A stretch of DNA of 5,513 bases from CAYTQK01 sp964439745 (GCA_964439745.1 CAYTQK010000220.1:1-5513), one strand, 5' to 3'; positions 1-5,330 are shown, counted from the stretch's first letter. Translations and numbers: made by a program. The notes: generated by a model not told the origin, from the letters alone.

Positions 1-888
1 TCGTACCGGGATCGGCGGCTGCGCATGGACGAAATCGGGCTGGTGCAGCGCCATGAATTGAGCGGGGGCTTGTCCGGTCTTTTCCGGGTGCGGGCTTTTC
101 ACCAGGACGACGCGCATATTTTCATGACCCCGGACCAGATCACCGGCGAAATCCTGGGGGTCCTGCGGCTGGTGGATCGGGTTTACAGCACCTTCGGCCT
201 GGGGTTTCACCTGGAACTGTCCACCCGCCCGGAAAAATCCATCGGTACCGACGAGCAGTGGGAAAGCGCCACCGCCGGCCTCTCGGCGGCGCTGGACGCC
301 TATGACCGGGGCTACCAGATCAATGAAGGCGACGGCGCCTTCTATGGACCCAAAATCGACATCCATATCAAGGATGCCCTCGGCCGGACCTGGCAGTGCG
401 GCACCATCCAGCTGGACATGTCCCTGCCGGAACGGTTTGATCTCGGCTATATCGACGCCAATAATCAGAAGCAGCGGCCGGTCATGATTCACCGGGTCGT
501 CTACGGCTCCATTGAGCGGTTCCTGGGTATTCTCATCGAGCATTACGCCGGCAAATTTCCCCTCTGGCTGGCGCCGGTTCAAACGGTGCTGCTGCCGATC
601 AATGATGAACTGGCCGACTATGCCGGCAAAATCCAGGAAACCTTCCAGGCCGCGGGCCTCCGCACGGAAACGGACAGCCGCTCGGAAAGCCTCAACAAGA
701 AGGTCCGGGAAGCGCAGCTGGCCAATATCCCCCTGATCGTCACCCTGGGCAAAAAGGAACAAAGCAGCGACACCCTGTCCGTGCGTACCCTGGACGGCCG
801 GGTCACCCCGGACATTACCCGGGACACCTTTTTAACCCGGGTAGACGAACATATCCGGAAAAAAAACCAGGATCTGTCCATTTTTTAA
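1..888 (+). CDS. thrS: Threonyl-tRNA synthetase, C-terminal part (5' end outside window)
   Basis: ThrRS charges tRNA-Thr with threonine in the cytoplasm. The frame is open from base 1 and the visible 295 codons are roughly the last 45% of a usual ~640-residue enzyme; the first Met at base 25 is internal, since the family sequence continues upstream of it (SYRDRRLR). Seen in order: the class II motif 2 region with FRVRAFHQDDAHIF (its His is a zinc ligand in characterised ThrRS), the GAFYGPKIDIHIKDALGRTWQCGTIQ core, motif 3 with VMIHRVVYGSIERF (second zinc-ligand His and the ATP-binding Arg), then WLAPVQ opening the anticodon-binding domain (roughly the last 110 residues) with LGKKEQ. The third zinc ligand (Cys) and the editing domain would lie upstream. 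The stop (TAA) is 13 nt before pyrR, which suggests co-transcription. No frameshift or missing core motif is seen. Identity is essentially certain. Confidence 0.97.
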   Translation, partial: SYRDRRLRMDEIGLVQRHELSGGLSGLFRVRAFHQDDAHIFMTPDQITGEILGVLRLVDRVYSTFGLGFHLELSTRPEKSIGTDEQWESATAGLSAALDAYDRGYQINEGDGAFYGPKIDIHIKDALGRTWQCGTIQLDMSLPERFDLGYIDANNQKQRPVMIHRVVYGSIERFLGILIEHYAGKFPLWLAPVQTVLLPINDELADYAGKIQETFQAAGLRTETDSRSESLNKKVREAQLANIPLIVTLGKKEQSSDTLSVRTLDGRVTPDITRDTFLTRVDEHIRKKNQDLSIF

Positions 889-889
889 C

Positions 890-895
890 GGGAGG
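890..895 (+). promoter_or_regulatory. Shine-Dalgarno of pyrR
   Basis: GGGAGG lies 6 nt before the ATG at 902. It sits directly after the thrS stop and fixes the pyrR start. Confidence 0.8.
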
Positions 896-901
896 CACAA
901 G

Positions 902-1456
902 ATGAATCCCTCTGCACCACGCCCCTATCTGACGGCCGCCGATATCAGCCGGGTACTTTCCCGGATCGCCCGTGAAATTCTGGAAATTCACCAGGGCGTG
1001 ACCGACCTGGCCCTGATCGGCATTCATACCCGGGGCGTTTTTCTGGCCAAGCGGCTGGCCGAAGAAATCGCCGCCATCGAAGGCCGGGAAGTCCTGACCG
1101 GGGCCATGGATATCACCCTCTACCGGGACGACTGGACCCGGATCAGCGCCCAGCCGGTGGTGCGTTCCACCACCATTCCTTTTTCCGTGGACGACAAGCA
1201 CGTCATCCTGGTGGACGACGTGCTCTTCACCGGCCGCACCACCCGGGCGGCCCTGGACGCCCTCATGGATTTCGGCCGGCCGGCCCGCGTGGAACTGGCC
1301 GTTCTCATCGACCGGGGGCTGCGGGAACTGCCCATCCAGGCGGACTATATCGGCAAATTTATCAAAACCGGGCCGAACCAGATGATTTCCGTCCTGCTGA
1401 CCGAATCCGACGGACGGGACGAAGTTGTCATCGAGGAGACGGAGGTCGGGCAATGA
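902..1456 (+). CDS. pyrR: PyrR-type bifunctional pyrimidine regulator / uracil phosphoribosyltransferase
   Basis: Members of this family convert uracil plus PRPP to UMP; in Bacillus and relatives they also bind pyr mRNA to cause attenuation. The 184-residue length matches PyrR (about 180). Visible marks: GIHTRG at residues 40-45, DITLYRDD at 70-77, the 13-residue PRPP-binding loop VILVDDVLFTGRT at 101-113, and the DRGLRELPIQADYIGK segment at 137-152. The segment after GK reads FIKTGPNQ rather than the more usual N(V/I)PTS-type sequence, a modest divergence near the C-terminus. The start is set by the SD at 890-895. Its stop overlaps the next start (ATGA). No pyr biosynthesis gene and no recognisable PyrR-binding attenuator is visible in the window, so whether it regulates or only salvages uracil is open. 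The family call is firm; the regulatory role is inferred. Confidence 0.93.
   Translation: MNPSAPRPYLTAADISRVLSRIAREILEIHQGVTDLALIGIHTRGVFLAKRLAEEIAAIEGREVLTGAMDITLYRDDWTRISAQPVVRSTTIPFSVDDKHVILVDDVLFTGRTTRAALDALMDFGRPARVELAVLIDRGLRELPIQADYIGKFIKTGPNQMISVLLTESDGRDEVVIEETEVGQ
1441..1445 (+). promoter_or_regulatory. Shine-Dalgarno of the MoaB/Mog-like gene, inside pyrR
   Basis: GGAGG lies 7 nt before the ATG at 1453, within the last codons of pyrR. It supports the ATGA overlap and translational coupling. Confidence 0.75.
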
Positions 1457-1956
1457 GCAGCCGGGAACACAAAAAGCAGGCCCCCGCCCGCGTAAAAACG
1501 GGCATCATCAGTATTTCCAGCAGCCGCTTGCTGGCCGACGACAAGAGCGGCCACTGGATCGCGCGGGCAGCAAAAAAAGAACGCCACCAGCTGGTGGATC
1601 ACCTGGTGGCGCCTGATGATATTGATCATATCCGGACGACGGTCTGCCGGCTCATCAACCGGCACCGGCCCCACCTGCTGATTCTCACCGGCGGCACCGG
1701 CATCGCCGCCCAAGACGTCACCATCGAAGCCATGCGGCCCTTGTTTCGCAAAGAATTGGCCGCCTTTGCCGTGGCGGCGGCCCAGCTCAGTTTTGAAAAA
1801 ATCGATTCGGCGGCCATTTTATCCCGCACCACTGCCGGGATATTCAGTCAAACCGTGGTCTTTTGCATTCCCGGCAGCCTGGATGCCTGCAAACTGATCT
1901 GCCGCGGGCTGATTTTTCCGGAAGCCGGTCACCTGGCCAAGCATCTCGCAGAATAA
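1453..1956 (+). CDS. MoaB/MogA-family molybdopterin-binding protein
   Basis: This is a 167-residue single-domain member of the MoCF_biosynth family. MogA adenylylates molybdopterin before metal insertion; MoaB proteins are close relatives whose role varies (active in some archaea and bacteria, apparently dispensable in E. coli). Seen: a beta strand then LTGGTG at residues 78-83, the pterin-binding signature, with the family Asp at 88 (AAQDVT, where relatives mostly have RD); an acidic VAPDD at 52-56 in the position of the other conserved Asp; RPLFRKELAAF; the LSRTTAG segment at 123-129; and IPGSLDACKL at 139-148, matching the PGxP-like loop but with Leu where Pro is common. The N-terminus carries about 14 extra basic, lysine-rich residues before the first strand. 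It overlaps pyrR by 4 bp (ATGA). No other Moco gene is nearby, so MoaB versus Mog cannot be settled from context; I leave the symbol blank. Confidence 0.88.
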   Translation: MSSREHKKQAPARVKTGIISISSSRLLADDKSGHWIARAAKKERHQLVDHLVAPDDIDHIRTTVCRLINRHRPHLLILTGGTGIAAQDVTIEAMRPLFRKELAAFAVAAAQLSFEKIDSAAILSRTTAGIFSQTVVFCIPGSLDACKLICRGLIFPEAGHLAKHLAE

Positions 1957-1983
1957 GGCCGCTGTTTCCGAACCCATTGCGAC

Positions 1984-1990
1984 AAGGAGA
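1984..1990 (+). promoter_or_regulatory. Shine-Dalgarno of the acyl-CoA synthetase
   Basis: AAGGAGA lies 8 nt before the ATG at 1999, in the 42-nt gap after the MoaB-like gene. It decides the start. No promoter is evident in this gap. Confidence 0.8.
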
Positions 1991-1998
1991 CCACATCC

Positions 1999-3576
1999 AT
2001 GCTGATCACGGAAATTTTGGCCCGCAACAGCCGTGTATACGCTGACCAAACCGCCCTGATCGAGCGCAGCCCCGGGGAGAATCTGCGCCGGGAAATTACC
2101 TGGCGCGAATTTGACGAGCAGAGCAACCGGCTGGCCCGGGCCTTGCGGGCGGGCGGTATCCAGAAAGGGGACCGGGTGGTACTGCTGATGATGAACTGCC
2201 TGGACTGGCTGCCCATCTATTTCGGCATACTGCGGACCGGCGCCTGGGCCGTGCCGTTAAACTTCCGCTTTCTGGCCGAGACCATCAGCCGCTGCGTGGC
2301 CACTGCCGAAGCCAGGGCGATCATTTTCGGCGAGGAATTCATCGACCGCATCAACCAGGTCAAGGAAGAACTGGACCAGACCGTTGCCACCTATATCTTC
2401 TGCGGCAACGAGGCCGTCAAACCGGATTACTGCCAATCCTACCGGGAACTCATCAACGATTTCGACCCCGTTGATCCGGGGGTTGAGATCGGCCTGGAAG
2501 ACCACGCCGCCCTCTATTTCACCTCCGGCACCACCGGCGACCCCAAGGCCACCCTGCTGACACACCGCAACCTGGAATTTGCCTGTTACGTGGAAAACCG
2601 TCACCACGGCCAGACCCACGAAGACAATTTCCTCTGCATCCCGCCGCTGTATCATACCGGCGCCAAGATGCACTGGTTCGGCAATTTTATCGTCGGCGCC
2701 CGGGCCGTCATCATGAAGGGAATCGAACCGGACTGGATCATCCGGGTCATTTCCGAGGAAAAAGTCACCGTGGTCTGGTTGCTGGTTCCCTGGGCGCTGG
2801 ACATCCTCTTTGCCATTGAAAGCGGGGATATCAAGCTGGACAATTACGAGCTGGACCAGTGGCGGCTGATGCATATCGGGGCCCAGCCGGTTCCGGCCAG
2901 CCTGATCAAGGAGTGGAAAAAAATTTTCCCGCATCACCAGTATGATACCAATTACGGCCTGACGGAAACGACCGGTCCGGGCTGTGTCCACCTGGGCCAG
3001 GAAAACATGCACAAGGTGGGGGCCATCGGACAGCCTGGTTTCGACTGGGAAACCCGCATTGTGGACGAGCACTTGCAGCCGGTGGGTCCGGGGCAGGTGG
3101 GCGAGCTGGTCGTCCGCGGCCCCGGCGTCATGAAAGAGTACTACAAGAATCCGGAAGCCACCGCGGAGGTGCTCAAAGACGGCTGGCTGCTGACCGGCGA
3201 CATGGCCAAAACCGACGAAGAGGGTTTTATCTGGCTGGTGGACCGGAAAAAGGATGTCATCATTACCGGCGGAGAAAATATTTTTCCGGTGGATATCGAG
3301 TCCTTCCTGTTTACCCATCCCAAAATTTTCGATGCCGCGGTAATCGGCCTGCACAGCCTGCGGCTGGGAGAAATCGCCGCCGCCATTGTGCAGCCCAAGG
3401 AGGGCCAGACCCTGACCAAGGAAGAACTGGTTGAATTCTGCGCCCGGCTGCCCCGGTACAAGCGTCCCCGCAAGTTCATCTTCGACACCGTGCCGCGCAA
3501 CCCCACCGGCAAAATCGAAAAACCCCGGCTGCGGAAAAAATACGGCGGCGAGCAGTCCAGTGTCACGGTGGACTGA
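1999..3576 (+). CDS. AMP-forming acyl-CoA synthetase (ANL superfamily)
   Basis: The enzyme activates a carboxylic acid with ATP to an acyl-adenylate and transfers it to CoA. The 525-residue length is typical for the family. Motifs in order: the ATP P-loop TSGTTGDPKATLLTH at residues 175-189 (Ala184 where Gly is usual), PPLYHTGAKMHWFGN at 215-229 in the acyl-binding half, IGAQP at 293-297, the adenylate motif YGLTETTG at 319-326, GWLLTGD at 395-401, the hinge/CoA motif DRKKDVIITGGENIFPVDIE at 415-434, and PRNPTGKIEK at 499-508 with the catalytic lysine at 505. Both the large N-terminal and the mobile C-terminal domains are complete, with no signal peptide or membrane segment. The sequence resembles medium/long-chain fatty-acid or aromatic-acid CoA ligases; the substrate cannot be fixed by eye. 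It is the last gene of the plus-strand cluster and its 3' end overlaps thiD by 14 bp. Function class is certain, substrate unassigned. Confidence 0.93.
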   Translation: MLITEILARNSRVYADQTALIERSPGENLRREITWREFDEQSNRLARALRAGGIQKGDRVVLLMMNCLDWLPIYFGILRTGAWAVPLNFRFLAETISRCVATAEARAIIFGEEFIDRINQVKEELDQTVATYIFCGNEAVKPDYCQSYRELINDFDPVDPGVEIGLEDHAALYFTSGTTGDPKATLLTHRNLEFACYVENRHHGQTHEDNFLCIPPLYHTGAKMHWFGNFIVGARAVIMKGIEPDWIIRVISEEKVTVVWLLVPWALDILFAIESGDIKLDNYELDQWRLMHIGAQPVPASLIKEWKKIFPHHQYDTNYGLTETTGPGCVHLGQENMHKVGAIGQPGFDWETRIVDEHLQPVGPGQVGELVVRGPGVMKEYYKNPEATAEVLKDGWLLTGDMAKTDEEGFIWLVDRKKDVIITGGENIFPVDIESFLFTHPKIFDAAVIGLHSLRLGEIAAAIVQPKEGQTLTKEELVEFCARLPRYKRPRKFIFDTVPRNPTGKIEKPRLRKKYGGEQSSVTVD

Positions 3577-4363
3577 TTGACGGCACCGGCACCAGGTGGT
3601 TGAGAGGGCCGGCGCCGTGGCCGAGATCCGGTGCCCGGCGGATGGCCTCGGTAATATACTGCTTGGCAGCGGCCACGGCCGGGAAAAAGGCGGCGCCCCG
3701 GGCCAGGTTGGCGGCCACGGCCGAAGAAAAGGTGCAGCCGGTGCCGTGGGTGTTGCGCGTGGCAATCCGGGGGGCCGTCATGGTTTCACAGCGGACCCCG
3801 TCATAGGCCAGATCCACGGCCGCTTCCCCGGCCAGATGCCCTCCCTTGATAACGGCTTTGGCGGCGCCGGCCGCCACCATCTGCCGGGCGGCCGCTTCCA
3901 TCTCTGGCAAAGTGCGGATGGTAAATCCGGCCAGCAGTTCGGCCTCGTGGATATTGGGCGTGACAATTTCGGCCAGGGGGAACAATCGCTCCACCAGGGC
4001 GGTCCGCGCCTCGGCCCGCAGCAGGGAATAGCCGCTCTTGGAAATCATGACCGGATCCAGCACCACCGGCGGGAGGCTCACCCGGCCCAGGGCGTCGGCA
4101 ATGCTGTCAATGAGGGCGATGCTGGAAACCATGCCGATCTTGACGGCGTCCACGGCTATGTCTTCGAACACCCGCAGGATCTGTTCATGGACGATGACCG
4201 GCTCGATCTCCTGGACATCATAGACTTTCCGGGTGTTCTGAACCGTCACCGCGGTGACGGCACTCATGCCGAACAACCCGTGGGCCTGGAAGGTTTTCAG
4301 GTCGGCCTGGATACCGGCCCCGCCGGACGGGTCGGAGCCGGCGATGGTTAAGGCAACACGCAT
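3563..4363 (-). CDS. thiD: Hydroxymethylpyrimidine / phosphomethylpyrimidine kinase
   Basis: ThiD phosphorylates HMP and then HMP-phosphate to HMP-pyrophosphate, the pyrimidine substrate for thiamin phosphate synthase. The 266-residue length is standard for single-domain ThiD of the ribokinase fold. Motifs: AGSDPSGGAGIQADLKT at residues 8-24, KIGM at 75-78, DPVM at 103-106, TPNIHEAE at 135-142, KGGH at 173-176, and NTHGTGCTFS at 204-213, the anion-hole/catalytic region with the conserved Cys at 210. Translation starts at an ATG at 4363-4361 with a purine-rich GGGGGAAAG just upstream on the minus strand. It stands alone, with no thiE, thiC or thiM in the window, and converges on the acyl-CoA synthetase. 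I looked for a TPP riboswitch in its leader and found none. A TGTAAT at 4386-4381 could be a -10 element, but I see no matching -35. Confidence 0.96.
   Translation of the reverse strand: MRVALTIAGSDPSGGAGIQADLKTFQAHGLFGMSAVTAVTVQNTRKVYDVQEIEPVIVHEQILRVFEDIAVDAVKIGMVSSIALIDSIADALGRVSLPPVVLDPVMISKSGYSLLRAEARTALVERLFPLAEIVTPNIHEAELLAGFTIRTLPEMEAAARQMVAAGAAKAVIKGGHLAGEAAVDLAYDGVRCETMTAPRIATRNTHGTGCTFSSAVAANLARGAAFFPAVAAAKQYITEAIRRAPDLGHGAGPLNHLVPVPSISPP
3580..3618. other. Imperfect hairpin in the convergent gene ends
   Basis: Bases 3580-3590 and 3608-3618 form an 11-bp inverted repeat with one mismatch (arms ACGGCACCGGC and GCCGGCGCCGT) around a 17-nt loop, just after the synthetase stop and inside the last codons of thiD. 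No T-tract follows on the plus strand, so it is not a standard intrinsic terminator. It may slow polymerase or shape the 3' end of the synthetase mRNA, or it may simply reflect GC-rich coding sequence. Confidence 0.3.
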
Positions 4364-4506
4364 ATCTTTCCCCCGGTAACATTACACTTGGAATTTACTC
4401 TGTTCGCGACCACAAGTTCCGGACACCTTCATCTTTTTCCCATTGCTTCGTATTGCTGCCTGTTAATAACCAGGTTTTTCCCGCTGCAGATTCTATTACA
4501 AATCGG

Positions 4507-4557
4507 AAAAAAAATCATCCTGCCGGCCTTGACCGGAACGACCGGGTGATTATTTTT
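4507..4557. other. Long A/T-flanked hairpin, terminator-like, upstream of hsp20
   Basis: Bases 4507-4520 (A-tract then AATCATCC) pair with 4544-4557 (GGGTGATT then T-rich) as 14 positions with one A/A mismatch (4512/4552) and one U-G wobble on the plus strand. A nested CCGG/CCGG pair (4523-4526 with 4533-4536) lies in the loop. On the plus strand the 3' arm is followed by more T-rich sequence, the look of an intrinsic terminator; on the minus strand the arm runs into T8 but the wobble becomes a C-A mismatch. No gene lies just upstream on either strand that would need it. It could end thiD-antisense or unknown small transcripts, or act as a leader/attenuator element. Confidence 0.5.
4529..4556 (+). 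promoter_or_regulatory. Candidate sigma70-type promoter for hsp20
   Basis: TTGACC (4529-4534, 5 of 6 to TTGACA) is 16 bp before TATTTT (4551-4556, 4 of 6 to TATAAT). Start would be near 4563, giving a leader of about 97 nt. A better -10 match, TATTAT at 4557-4562, has no -35 at proper distance. I do not see the CCCCAT-type -10 of a sigma32 promoter. The elements overlap the hairpin at 4507-4557, so either reading may be wrong. Confidence 0.35.
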
Positions 4558-4569
4558 ATTATAAAAGGA

Positions 4570-4592
4570 TAACCCATAAAAACATTGGGTTA
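4570..4592. repeat. 7-bp inverted repeat with 9-bp spacer (possible operator)
   Basis: TAACCCA (4570-4576) and TGGGTTA (4586-4592) are perfect reverse complements separated by 9 bp. It lies just downstream of the candidate hsp20 promoter. The arm-9-arm geometry is that of the HrcA operator CIRCE, but the arms do not match the CIRCE consensus (TTAGCACTC). Could be the operator of another repressor or an RNA stem-loop in the leader. Confidence 0.45.
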
Positions 4593-4601
4593 AAACTAAC
4601 C

Positions 4602-4655
4602 ATGCCTGCGGTGGACAGATTCCGCCGGATGGAGACAAACAAAGAAAGGAGATGA
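4602..4655 (+). CDS. Possible 17-codon upstream reading frame in the hsp20 leader
   Basis: An ATG at 4602 opens a frame coding MPAVDRFRRMETNKERR, rich in Arg and Lys, whose TGA stop (4653-4655) lies inside the hsp20 SD region, 4 nt before the hsp20 ATG. That placement would suit translational coupling. Against it, no SD precedes the ATG, and a frame this short is expected by chance. An internal ATG at 4629 gives an even shorter version. No family is recognised. Confidence 0.15.
   Translation: MPAVDRFRRMETNKERR
4609..4627 (+). other. Small hairpin in the hsp20 leader
   Basis: CGGTGGA (4609-4615) pairs with TCCGCCG (4621-4627), 7 bp with one U-G wobble, closing a 5-nt loop. It ends 20 nt before the GGAG of the SD and does not sequester it, so a direct RNA-thermometer role is not indicated; it could protect the mRNA 5' end or stall ribosomes on an upstream frame. 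Confidence 0.4.
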
Positions 4656-4656
4656 T
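4643..4656 (+). promoter_or_regulatory. Extended Shine-Dalgarno of hsp20
   Basis: AGAAAGGAGATGAT matches 13 of 14 bases of the complement of the usual 16S rRNA 3' tail (AGAAAGGAGGTGAT). GGAG ends 8 nt before the ATG at 4660. This is far stronger than the SDs of the other genes here and points to high translation when the mRNA is present. Confidence 0.8.
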
Positions 4657-4659
4657 ATT

Positions 4660-5106
4660 ATGACCGCTCTGACACCCATACTGAGGAATAATCCTTTTCG
4701 TCCCCTGGCTGGAACGGAACGCTCCATGTGGGATCACCTGTTCGGTGATCTGAGCGCGCCGGCTCTCTTCGAAAGGGAAGAAAACTGGATACCGACCATT
4801 GATATGGCAGATAATGAAAAAGAGTATGTCATCAAGGCGGAACTTCCCGGAATGAACAAGGATGATATCGACATTTCCCTGGGCAACGGTCTTCTCACCC
4901 TGACCGGGGAAAAGAAGCAGGAGAGCAAGGAAGACAAAGACACCTATTATTACCGGGAAAGCCGTTACGGCAGTTTCAGCCGCAGCCTGAGGCTGCCGGA
5001 GGACGCCGCGCCGGATGAGGTTGACGCCACTTACAAGGATGGTGTCCTCCGGGTGGTGGTTCCCAAGAAGGAAGCTGCCAAACCCAAAAAAATCACTGTC
5101 AATTAA
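4660..5106 (+). CDS. Small heat-shock protein, Hsp20/alpha-crystallin family
   Basis: This ATP-independent holdase binds unfolding proteins in the cytoplasm and passes them to DnaK or ClpB. The 148-residue length is typical. A variable N-terminal arm (residues 1-40, with the NPFRPL and MWDHLFGD segments usual in bacterial class A proteins) is followed by the alpha-crystallin domain at about 43-136: WIPTIDMADNEKEYVIKAELPGM, DIDISLGNGLLTLTGEKK, the YYYRESRYGSFSRSLRLPED stretch and the conserved GVLRVVVPK at 128-136. The tail ends KKITVN, with the I-x-V motif (145-147) that docks neighbouring dimers in the oligomer. Complete, with no missing element. It is a single-gene unit with its own leader, extended SD and terminator. 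Codon use is less GC-biased than in the thrS cluster, which fits high expression or different ancestry. Regulation by heat is expected from the family but no known heat-shock site is certain here. Confidence 0.96.
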   Translation: MTALTPILRNNPFRPLAGTERSMWDHLFGDLSAPALFEREENWIPTIDMADNEKEYVIKAELPGMNKDDIDISLGNGLLTLTGEKKQESKEDKDTYYYRESRYGSFSRSLRLPEDAAPDEVDATYKDGVLRVVVPKKEAAKPKKITVN

Positions 5107-5123
5107 TCGATAAATCCCTCCAG

Positions 5124-5168
5124 AAGCAGGGCCGCCCCCCGCCATCCCCTTTGGGCCCTGCTTTTTTT
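5124..5168 (+). terminator. Rho-independent terminator of hsp20
   Basis: AAGCAGGGCC (5124-5133) pairs perfectly with GGCCCTGCTT (5154-5163), a 10-bp GC-rich stem with a 20-nt C-rich loop, running into a 7-T tract (5162-5168). It starts 17 nt after the hsp20 stop. Confidence 0.9.
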
Positions 5169-5178
5169 GGGGCTGTAG

Positions 5179-5229
5179 CCGCCTGCCGGCCGTTTACCTG
5201 CGACGGCGGGCGGCCGGCCTTTCATTTTC
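5179..5229 (+). terminator. Second GC-rich hairpin downstream of hsp20 (possible backup terminator)
   Basis: Two alternative stems exist: 5185-5192 with 5211-5218 (GCCGGCCG/CGGCCGGC, perfect 8 bp), or 5179-5188 with 5204-5213 (10 bp with one U-G wobble). The sequence after it is T-rich but interrupted (TTTCATTTTCT). Either folding could act as a fail-safe terminator behind the first hairpin and isolate the next gene's promoter. Confidence 0.45.
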
Positions 5230-5241
5230 TAAAGCCTGTGG

Positions 5242-5270
5242 TTTACAAAAACAACCGTATTCGTTATACT
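5242..5270 (+). promoter_or_regulatory. Sigma70-type promoter for the gene at 5331
   Basis: TTTACA (5242-5247) and TATACT (5265-5270) each match the consensus at 5 of 6 bases with the optimal 17-bp spacing. Transcription would begin near 5277, giving a leader of about 54 nt. It sits just after the tandem hairpins, as expected for an independent unit. Confidence 0.7.
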
Positions 5271-5330
5271 TTCCCTGACACTATCACATAAAGCTATACG
5301 CCAAAGCAAAACCCCATCCACGAGGAGATT

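Larger units (their letters stand above)
4364..4659. other. Divergent thiD-hsp20 intergenic region
   Basis: This 296-bp stretch is clearly more AT-rich than the flanking genes and must contain the promoters of both divergent genes. The half next to thiD (4364-4500) shows nothing I can name. The half next to hsp20 holds a long hairpin (4507-4557), a candidate promoter (4529-4556), a 7-bp inverted repeat (4570-4592), a small hairpin (4609-4627), a possible 17-codon reading frame (4602-4655) and a very strong SD. The long antisense frame that crosses this region and hsp20 is a shadow. Confidence 0.7.

Noticed and set aside
815..1453. A 212-codon minus-strand frame opposite pyrR.
   Set aside because: Shadow of pyrR; no domain or credible start context.
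1957..1998. Internal promoter or regulatory site between the MoaB-like gene and the acyl-CoA synthetase.
   Set aside because: The 42-nt gap shows only the Shine-Dalgarno; no -35/-10 pair is visible.
2257..3765. A 502-codon open frame on the minus strand opposite the acyl-CoA synthetase.
   Set aside because: It is antisense to a gene with a full set of ANL motifs. Its sequence is low in recognisable structure and is best explained by GC-rich codon bias.
3596..4351. A 251-codon plus-strand frame opposite thiD, Gly- and His-rich.
   Set aside because: Shadow of thiD, whose motifs are all intact; the composition is that of antisense to a GC-rich gene.
4551..4659. FourU or ROSE-type RNA thermometer masking the hsp20 SD.
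   Set aside because: I found no leader segment that pairs convincingly with AAAGGAGATGAT. The only U-rich run lies at or before the probable transcription start.
4364..4660. TPP riboswitch in the thiD leader.
   Set aside because: I looked on the minus strand for the conserved CUGAGA and the GGAUAAUGCCGGCGUAGGGA-like core and found neither.
4500..4660. Sigma32 heat-shock promoter or sigma54 promoter before hsp20.
   Set aside because: CTTGA occurs at 4528, but no CCCCAT-like -10 follows at the right distance. No TGGCAC-N5-TTGC pattern is present.
4429..5145. A 238-codon minus-strand frame covering the intergenic region and hsp20.
   Set aside because: hsp20 is unmistakable on the other strand. 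The frame also runs through the hairpins and terminator of hsp20.
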